DNA from: Xanthobacteraceae bacterium
GTDB lineage: Bacteria > Pseudomonadota > Alphaproteobacteria > Rhizobiales > Xanthobacteraceae
NCBI GenBank assembly: GCA_030043285.1
Contig: JASHXZ010000489.1
Span: 1 to 5,804, forward strand
Direction: 5' to 3'
Length of the DNA stretch: 5,804 nucleotides
Under the pieces are notes generated by a model. It was given only the letters and a program-made list of their open reading frames with translations. It was not told where the DNA came from and did no database searches. Shown here piece after piece: positions 1-3,902 of the stretch; the first letter of the stretch is position 1, and every line of letters starts with the position of its first letter. The position numbers were made by a program, and so were the translations under genes.

Positions 1-957
1 GTGATGTCGTACCTCGTGTTGACCATCGCCTGGGCTTTGTTCTCGGGCACCACACGGCTCGTCTCGCTGGCGACTTCGGCATTTTTCGGGGTCGGCATGT
101 ATACCGTCGCGATGTCGATCAAAATACTGCCGCTCTATGCGTCCTTCGGGCTTGCGATCTTCATTGGGGCCGCGCTCGCGCTCGTCGTCGGCGTCCTTAC
201 ATTGCGTCTGTCCGGCATGTTTTTCGTGATTTTCAGCTTCGGCCTTTCCGAAATGATCCGCGAGCTGATGGTCTGGTGGGAAATCAACCAGACCCACACG
301 ATGGGCCGCTATGTCTACGTGCCGTTCGATACGACGATGATCTACGAGCATCTGCTCGGCCTTGCCGTCGTGGTGTTTCTGGTCGGCTGGCTGCTGAGGC
401 GCAGCCGTCTTGGTATTGCGCTGTTGGTGATCGGTGAGGACGAAACGGTGGCGCGCCAGGTCGGCATCAATGTGCCGTTCACCAAGGTGGCGATCTTTAT
501 CGTCTCGGCAATGTTCATGACGCTGACCGGCGCACTGATGGCGCCGCGATTCAGCTTTATCAATCCGAACTTTGCCTTCAATCCACTGGTCTCGTTCGTG
601 GTTGTCATCATGGCGCTGCTCGGCGGATTGCAGAAGCTGTGGGCGCCGGTGCTTGGCGTCATTCCGCTCATTATCCTTTCGGAACGGCTGCAGACTCAAT
701 TTCCGTTCTGGTACAGCGTGCTGCTAGGCCTCGTCTTCATGATCATTGTCTATTTCCTGCCGCGCGGGGTGACCGGGCTGCTCGAAGATGCCTGGGAGGC
801 GCTCGGCCGCCCACTGGCGTTGCCGCGCGGCTTGACCGGACCGCTGCTCGACGCCTGGGCCTGGCTTTCGCGGCCGGTTTTCCTGCCGCGCGGCATTGCC
901 GGCATCATCGAGGACCGCTGGCTGAAGATCATGCCGCGGCCCGACGAGAAACGTTGA
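1..957 (+). CDS. livM: Branched-chain amino acid (HAAT) ABC transporter permease, LivM-like, probably 5'-truncated
   Basis: This is an inner-membrane permease of a HAAT-family ABC importer, which forms the translocation path with a LivH-type partner. Hydrophobic segments lie at about residues 46-70, 73-89, 117-132, 163-181, 196-210, 215-227 and 239-253. Family landmarks are the SLAT-SAFFGVGMYT stretch (23-35), the cytoplasmic coupling region from G145 to N157 (GEDETVARQVGIN) followed by K162 and a membrane segment, and GGL-x3-WAPVLG (208-219). The reading frame opens at the first base (GTG, then ATG at 4). LivM proteins usually carry one more membrane segment before this point, so about 25-40 residues are probably missing because of the window edge. 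Beyond residue 253 the tail is a threefold 21-residue repeat, longer than the usual LivM end. livG follows after 4 bases. Family assignment is firm; the transported amino acid or amide is unknown. Confidence 0.92.
   Translation: MMSYLVLTIAWALFSGTTRLVSLATSAFFGVGMYTVAMSIKILPLYASFGLAIFIGAALALVVGVLTLRLSGMFFVIFSFGLSEMIRELMVWWEINQTHTMGRYVYVPFDTTMIYEHLLGLAVVVFLVGWLLRRSRLGIALLVIGEDETVARQVGINVPFTKVAIFIVSAMFMTLTGALMAPRFSFINPNFAFNPLVSFVVVIMALLGGLQKLWAPVLGVIPLIILSERLQTQFPFWYSVLLGLVFMIIVYFLPRGVTGLLEDAWEALGRPLALPRGLTGPLLDAWAWLSRPVFLPRGIAGIIEDRWLKIMPRPDEKR
757..945 (+). repeat. Three tandem 63-bp units (21 residues each) in the livM 3' end
   Basis: Units start at 757, 820 and 883, corresponding to residues 253, 274 and 295 of the LivM product. 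Each begins with LPRG, followed by two residues, a Gly, and an Asp at unit position 11 and a Trp at position 13 (W265, W286, W307). Units 1 and 2 match at 13 of 21 residues and roughly 38 of 63 bases by my hand count. Units 1 and 3 match at 8 of 21 residues. The divergence at the DNA level says the duplication is old, not an assembly artefact. Unit 1 resembles the normal end of LivM proteins, so units 2 and 3 look like added copies. Confidence 0.8.
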
Positions 958-961
958 AGTC

Positions 962-1693
962 ATGGCAGCGCTGCTGGAAGTCGAGAATCTGCGCAAAGCC
1001 TTCGGGGGATTGGTTGCCGTCAACGATCTTTCGCTCGCTGTCACGGCCGGCGAAGTGCTGGGACTCATCGGACCCAACGGGTCGGGCAAGACCACGCTGC
1101 TTAATTTGATCGCCGGCACGATCCGCCCCGATGCCGGCACGATCCGCATGGCCGGCGAAGACGTGACGCGCTTGGCCAACCATCTGCGGGTGCGCCGTCG
1201 CATCAACCGCACTTTCCAGCTGGTGCGCGCGCCGCCGAACATGCCGGCTATCGGCACTGTCATGGCGGCCGTACTGTACGGCGCCGGCGAGCGGGTGCGC
1301 TTCAAGGACGCAGGCTACGAGGCTGCCGGCTGGCTCGGTGAGATGAACGTGCTGACCAAGGCGGACCGCCGCTTCGATCAGCTCACCTATATCGAGCAGA
1401 AGCGAGTCGAGCTGGCGCGCGCGCTGGCGACGCGCCCGCGCGTGTTGTTGCTCGACGAATGGCTGTCGGGCTTGAGCCCGAGCGAACTGGAAGGCGGCAT
1501 GTCCGTGGTGTGGAGTCTCGCCGCTCGGGGCATCGCCGTCATCCTTGTCGAGCACGTGATGACAGCGGTGCGTGCGCTCTGCCATCGCGTCATCGTCATG
1601 AACGCCGGGTCAAAGATCGCGGAGGGCCGCCCCGACGCGGTGTTGCGCGATCCCGAAGTGATTCGTGCTTATCTCGGTGACGCGGATGCTTGA
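962..1693 (+). CDS. livG: Branched-chain amino acid (HAAT) ABC transporter ATP-binding protein, LivG-like
   Basis: This 243-residue cytoplasmic ATPase would energise the importer together with LivF. Visible motifs are Walker A GPNGSGKT (37-44), the Q-loop glutamine Q86 in RTFQ, Walker B VLLLDE (161-166) with the catalytic glutamate E166, the D-loop region SGLSPSE (169-175) and the switch histidine H198 in ILVEH. The signature motif is unusual: at 141-146 the residues are LTYIEQ where LSGGQ or LSYGQ is expected, although the following KRVELARALATRP helix is normal. Length fits LivG (about 240-260 residues). The start is the ATG 4 bases after the livM stop. No strong Shine-Dalgarno sequence precedes it, so coupling to livM translation is likely. 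The last 8 bases overlap livF. Confidence 0.93.
   Translation: MAALLEVENLRKAFGGLVAVNDLSLAVTAGEVLGLIGPNGSGKTTLLNLIAGTIRPDAGTIRMAGEDVTRLANHLRVRRRINRTFQLVRAPPNMPAIGTVMAAVLYGAGERVRFKDAGYEAAGWLGEMNVLTKADRRFDQLTYIEQKRVELARALATRPRVLLLDEWLSGLSPSELEGGMSVVWSLAARGIAVILVEHVMTAVRALCHRVIVMNAGSKIAEGRPDAVLRDPEVIRAYLGDADA
1676..1680 (+). promoter_or_regulatory. Ribosome binding site of livF
   Basis: GGTGA lies 5 bases upstream of the ATG at 1686, inside the 3' end of livG. It supports this ATG over an in-frame ATG at 1665 that would add seven residues unlike the usual LivF start. Confidence 0.5.
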
Positions 1694-2393
1694 AATCGAC
1701 GGCCTCGACCATTCCTACGGCCGCCATCGCGCGCTCGACAACGTCGCGATCCGCGTGCACCCGGGCGAGGTCGTGGCGATCCTGGGCGCCAACGGCGCCG
1801 GCAAGACGACGCTCCTCAGCGCCGTTGCCGGACTGTTGCGGCCGTCCGGCGGCTCGATCCGCTATCGCGGAACGGAATTGGTCGGCTTGCGCGGCCATCA
1901 GATCGTCGAACTCGGAATTGCCACGGTGACCGAAGCCCGCCATCTGTTCGGGCCGCTGTCGGTCGCGGAGAATTTATCGCTTGGCGCCTTTACCGCCGCA
2001 GCGCGCGCCGCGGAGCCGGCCAGCCGGGACTATGTATTCAGCCTGTTTCCGCACCTCGCCAGGCGGCGGTCGCAGGTGGTGCGCACCATGAGCGGCGGTG
2101 AACAGCAGATGATCGCCGTCGGTCGCGCGCTTATGGCGCGGCCCTCGCTGCTGCTCCTTGACGAGCCTTCGCTCGGCCTCGCTCCCGTGATTGCCGCGGA
2201 ACTGTTCGCGGCGCTGGAACGCATCGCACGCGACGGCACAACCAGCATCCTGATGGTGGAGCAGAATGCGCGGCGCGCGCTGAAAATGGCGCACCGCGGC
2301 TATCTGCTCTCGCTCGGCCGGATTGTCGGCGAAGGCCGCGCCGAAGCGTTGGCGCAAGATACGGCCGTGGCCGAGTCCTACCTCGGACTTTGA
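1686..2393 (+). CDS. livF: Branched-chain amino acid (HAAT) ABC transporter ATP-binding protein, LivF-like
   Basis: The second ATPase of the importer has 235 residues, the usual LivF length. Motifs are the A-loop tyrosine Y11 in SYGRHRAL, Walker A GANGAGKT (34-41), the signature MSGGEQQ (135-141, fully canonical), Walker B LLLLDE (155-160) followed by PSLGLAP, and VEQNARRAL (191-199). Q193 stands where most ABC ATPases have the switch histidine; this is normal for LivF. The region usually reading PEGR-x-LF is VTEARHLF (81-88) here, a mild departure. I chose the ATG at 1686 because the protein then begins MLEIDGL, as LivF proteins do, and a GGTGA sits 5 bases before it. The 8-base overlap with livG suggests coupled translation. 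Its intact signature next to LivG's degenerate one implies unequal ATP sites if the two form a heterodimer. Confidence 0.93.
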   Translation: MLEIDGLDHSYGRHRALDNVAIRVHPGEVVAILGANGAGKTTLLSAVAGLLRPSGGSIRYRGTELVGLRGHQIVELGIATVTEARHLFGPLSVAENLSLGAFTAAARAAEPASRDYVFSLFPHLARRRSQVVRTMSGGEQQMIAVGRALMARPSLLLLDEPSLGLAPVIAAELFAALERIARDGTTSILMVEQNARRALKMAHRGYLLSLGRIVGEGRAEALAQDTAVAESYLGL

Positions 2394-2415
2394 GCCGCAC
2401 CGTCTCGGTACCATC
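2394..2415. other. 22-bp convergent junction between livF and moaE
   Basis: Only 22 bases separate the two convergent stop codons. Just inside livF, CCGAG (2371-2375) can pair with CTCGG (2382-2386), and the overlapping AGTCC (2374-2378) with GGACT (2385-2389). These are two competing 5-bp stems with 6-base loops. A further 4-bp stem, ACCG/CGGT, lies in the junction itself. No T-run beyond TTT follows. I cannot call an intrinsic terminator with confidence; transcripts from the two operons may overlap at their 3' ends. Confidence 0.35.
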
Positions 2416-2934
2416 TCACTTAGCAGCGTCGCGTTGCGGCGGCGGCGGTGCCGACCAGCGTTCTGCTGCCGTGTCGTCGGCCGATTTGGCCTGCACCCAG
2501 GCTGCGCCGTCGGCCGACTCCACCTGCTTCCAGAACGGCGCGCGGGTTTTCAGATAATCCATCAGAAATTCGGCTGCGGCGAATGCCGCCTGGCGGTGGC
2601 TCGACGCGGTTGCCACCAGCACGATGTCCTCGCCGGGCTCGATGCGGCCGTAGCGATGGATGACGAGCGCGCCAATGAGCGGCCAGCGCGCGCAGGCTTC
2701 CTCGACGTGGCGCGCAATCTCGGCCTCGGCCATGTCGGGATAATGTTCGAGGTTGAGCGCCGCGATCGGCACGCCGTCCTCGTCGGCGCGGCAAATCCCC
2801 GTAAAGGTCACCACGGCGCCGACGTCCTTGCGCACGCCGACAAGTTTTTCCACTTCGGCGGCAATCGCGATCGGCTCATGCTGCAGGCGGATGATCGCAG
2901 GCACCGGATCGCCGCCCACGCGGGGAGCAGACAC
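2416..2934 (-). CDS. moaE: Molybdopterin synthase catalytic (large) subunit MoaE
   Basis: MoaE converts cyclic pyranopterin monophosphate to molybdopterin by inserting sulfur delivered on the C-terminal thiocarboxylate of MoaD, in the cytoplasm. The 172-residue product shows the family landmarks GAVVTFTGICR (39-49), LEHYPDMAE (62-70), HRYGRIEPGE (93-102), SSHRQAAF (111-118) and DYLKTRAPFWK (126-136). K129 and K136 match the catalytic lysines known as K119 and K126 in E. coli, and H113-R114 matches the H103-R104 pair. Residue 138 is Val where a conserved Glu (E. coli E128) is expected. The start is GTG with a strong GGAGG 8 bases upstream. It lies 4 bases after the moaD stop. The C-terminal 12 residues are proline-rich and unremarkable. 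Confidence 0.95.
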   Translation of the reverse strand: MSAPRVGGDPVPAIIRLQHEPIAIAAEVEKLVGVRKDVGAVVTFTGICRADEDGVPIAALNLEHYPDMAEAEIARHVEEACARWPLIGALVIHRYGRIEPGEDIVLVATASSHRQAAFAAAEFLMDYLKTRAPFWKQVESADGAAWVQAKSADDTAAERWSAPPPPQRDAAK

Positions 2935-2938
2935 GGGC

Positions 2939-3223
2939 TTACCCTCCCGTCATCGGCGGAAAGAACGCGATCTCGCCGGCGCCCTCGATCCTCGCCTCTG
3001 CACGCACGTGATTGCGGTCGATCGCGGCGCGGATCACTTTCGGGTTCTCAAACGCGTAGGCGTATTGCTCGCCCCGGCCGGAGAGCCACGCCATCAGCTC
3101 GGCGATGGTGGCGATGTCCGCCGGTGCCTCGATCTCCTCCTCGGCTTTGCCGACGCGCTCGCGCACCCAGGCGAAGTAGCGCAGCTTGATCTTTGTGGTT
3201 TGTCCCGCCGGCCCGGTCGTCAC
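2939..3223 (-). CDS. moaD: Molybdopterin synthase sulfur carrier (small) subunit MoaD
   Basis: MoaD is a ubiquitin-fold sulfur carrier. Its C-terminal glycine is adenylated and then thiocarboxylated, and the tail inserts into the MoaE active site. The 94-residue product has the expected beta-grasp pattern: a first strand at about 11-18 (KIKLRYFA), a helix with ERVGKAEE, a VIRAAIDRNHV strand region (63-73), and the end GAGEIAFFPPMTGG with the essential Gly93-Gly94. It is about ten residues longer than the E. coli protein, all at the N-terminus (MTTGPAGQTT), which is probably disordered. The GTG start overlaps the pgsA stop as GTGA and has a GAGG 7 bases upstream; I see no better start. moaE, its partner, follows after 4 bases, which would help balanced production of both subunits. 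Confidence 0.93.
   Translation of the reverse strand: MTTGPAGQTTKIKLRYFAWVRERVGKAEEEIEAPADIATIAELMAWLSGRGEQYAYAFENPKVIRAAIDRNHVRAEARIEGAGEIAFFPPMTGG
2943..2947 (-). promoter_or_regulatory. Ribosome binding site of moaE, inside the moaD 3' end
   Basis: On the minus strand GGAGG (part of GGGAGGG) stands 8 bases before the moaE GTG. It decides this non-ATG start. The same bases are the GGA GGG codons for the terminal Gly-Gly of MoaD. Confidence 0.75.
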
Positions 3224-3843
3224 GCCCTATCCTCGGTGAGATGACGCAAGCCGGCCTGCAGGTAATCCCACCCGGTGTAGAGCGTCAGCAGCGCCGAAAG
3301 CCACAACAGCGTGATGCCGACCTTGGTAATGCCCGGCACCACCGCATCGCCGGCCTCGCCGACAATGAGAAAGCCGACGGCGACGAGCTGCAAGGTCGTC
3401 TTCCATTTGGCAAGCCGCGTCACCGGCACGCTGACCCGCAGTTCGGCGAGATATTCGCGCATGCCCGAAACCAGGATTTCGCGGCACAGGATGATCACGG
3501 CAGCACACAGCGCCCAGCCGTGGATGGTGCTCTCGGCCGCCAGCATCAACAGACAGGACGCCACCAGAAGCTTGTCGGCGATCGGATCGAGCATGCGGCC
3601 GAGCGAGGATTGCTGGGCCCAGATCCGGGCGAAATAGCCGTCGAGGAAATCCGAGATGGCAGCGACGACGAATACGGCGAGCGCAACCCAGCGCAGCCAC
3701 AGTCCGCCGTGCAGGATGTTCTGGTAGAACATGCAGCCGACCACGACCGGGACCGCGACGATGCGGCCGTAGGTCAGGACGTTGGGCAGCGCCAGCGGAT
3801 GGACGCGCAAGCGGCCCGAGGTCGTGGTGGTGGTCGAATTCAT
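3220..3843 (-). CDS. pgsA: CDP-diacylglycerol--glycerol-3-phosphate 3-phosphatidyltransferase (PGP synthase)
   Basis: This integral membrane enzyme makes phosphatidylglycerophosphate from CDP-diacylglycerol and glycerol 3-phosphate, the committed step to phosphatidylglycerol and cardiolipin. The 207-residue product carries the complete CDP-alcohol phosphotransferase signature: D65-x2-D68-G69-x2-A72-R73-x8-G82-x3-D86-x3-D90. The four aspartates bind metal and act in catalysis. LPNVLTYGRI (19-28) and REILVSGMREYLAE (121-134) are typical of PgsA rather than of other family members. Hydrophobic segments lie at about 27-43, 50-65, 92-106, 111-125, 151-164 and 173-190. The ATG start gives an N-terminal extension of about 18 residues with a run of five threonines (4-8). 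The upstream match to a Shine-Dalgarno sequence (TTAGGG, 2 bases away) is poor, so the start is less certain than the identity. The stop overlaps moaD; uvrC ends 59 bases upstream. Confidence 0.94.
   Translation of the reverse strand: MNSTTTTTSGRLRVHPLALPNVLTYGRIVAVPVVVGCMFYQNILHGGLWLRWVALAVFVVAAISDFLDGYFARIWAQQSSLGRMLDPIADKLLVASCLLMLAAESTIHGWALCAAVIILCREILVSGMREYLAELRVSVPVTRLAKWKTTLQLVAVGFLIVGEAGDAVVPGITKVGITLLWLSALLTLYTGWDYLQAGLRHLTEDRA
3231..3234 (-). promoter_or_regulatory. Ribosome binding site of moaD
   Basis: GAGG on the minus strand, within the last codons of pgsA, lies 7 bases before the GTG start of moaD. Together with the GTGA overlap it supports translation re-initiation from pgsA. 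Confidence 0.5.
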
Positions 3844-3902
3844 GGCCCTAAGATAGCGCTGCCGCCGAGCGACCGACAGGGCTTAACCCCGATATCCTCC
3901 GC
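3844..3902 (-). other. uvrC-pgsA intergenic spacer
   Basis: This 59-base gap is the only spacer in the minus-strand cluster large enough for a regulatory element. I see no convincing -35/-10 pair and no terminator-like stem followed by T's. A loose inverted repeat, GCCCT/AGGGC (3845-3849 with 3878-3882, 28 bases apart), ends just before the pgsA ATG and could occlude its start, but five base pairs are not strong evidence. pgsA is probably read through from uvrC. Confidence 0.4.

Noticed and set aside
929..1585. Long minus-strand open frame (218 codons) opposite livG
   Set aside because: Shadow of livG. The translation is rich in His, Arg and Ala with no family resemblance, and no ribosome binding site supports it.
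1914..2280. Loss of the switch histidine in LivF (VEQN)
   Set aside because: Gln at this position is the normal LivF state, so it is not an inactivating change.
2415..2416. Intrinsic terminator at the livF/moaE junction
   Set aside because: The available stems are only 4-5 bp, compete with one another and lack a T-run. Recorded as a junction, not as a terminator.
2323..3189. Long plus-strand open frame (288 codons) opposite moaE and moaD
   Set aside because: It is antisense to two clearly identified genes, its product is Arg/Pro/Gly-rich with no recognisable domain, and it arises from GC-rich codon bias.
3844..3902. Promoter or short leader gene before pgsA
   Set aside because: A GGAGG-like stretch is present near the uvrC end on the minus strand, but no start codon follows at a suitable distance and no promoter boxes stand out.
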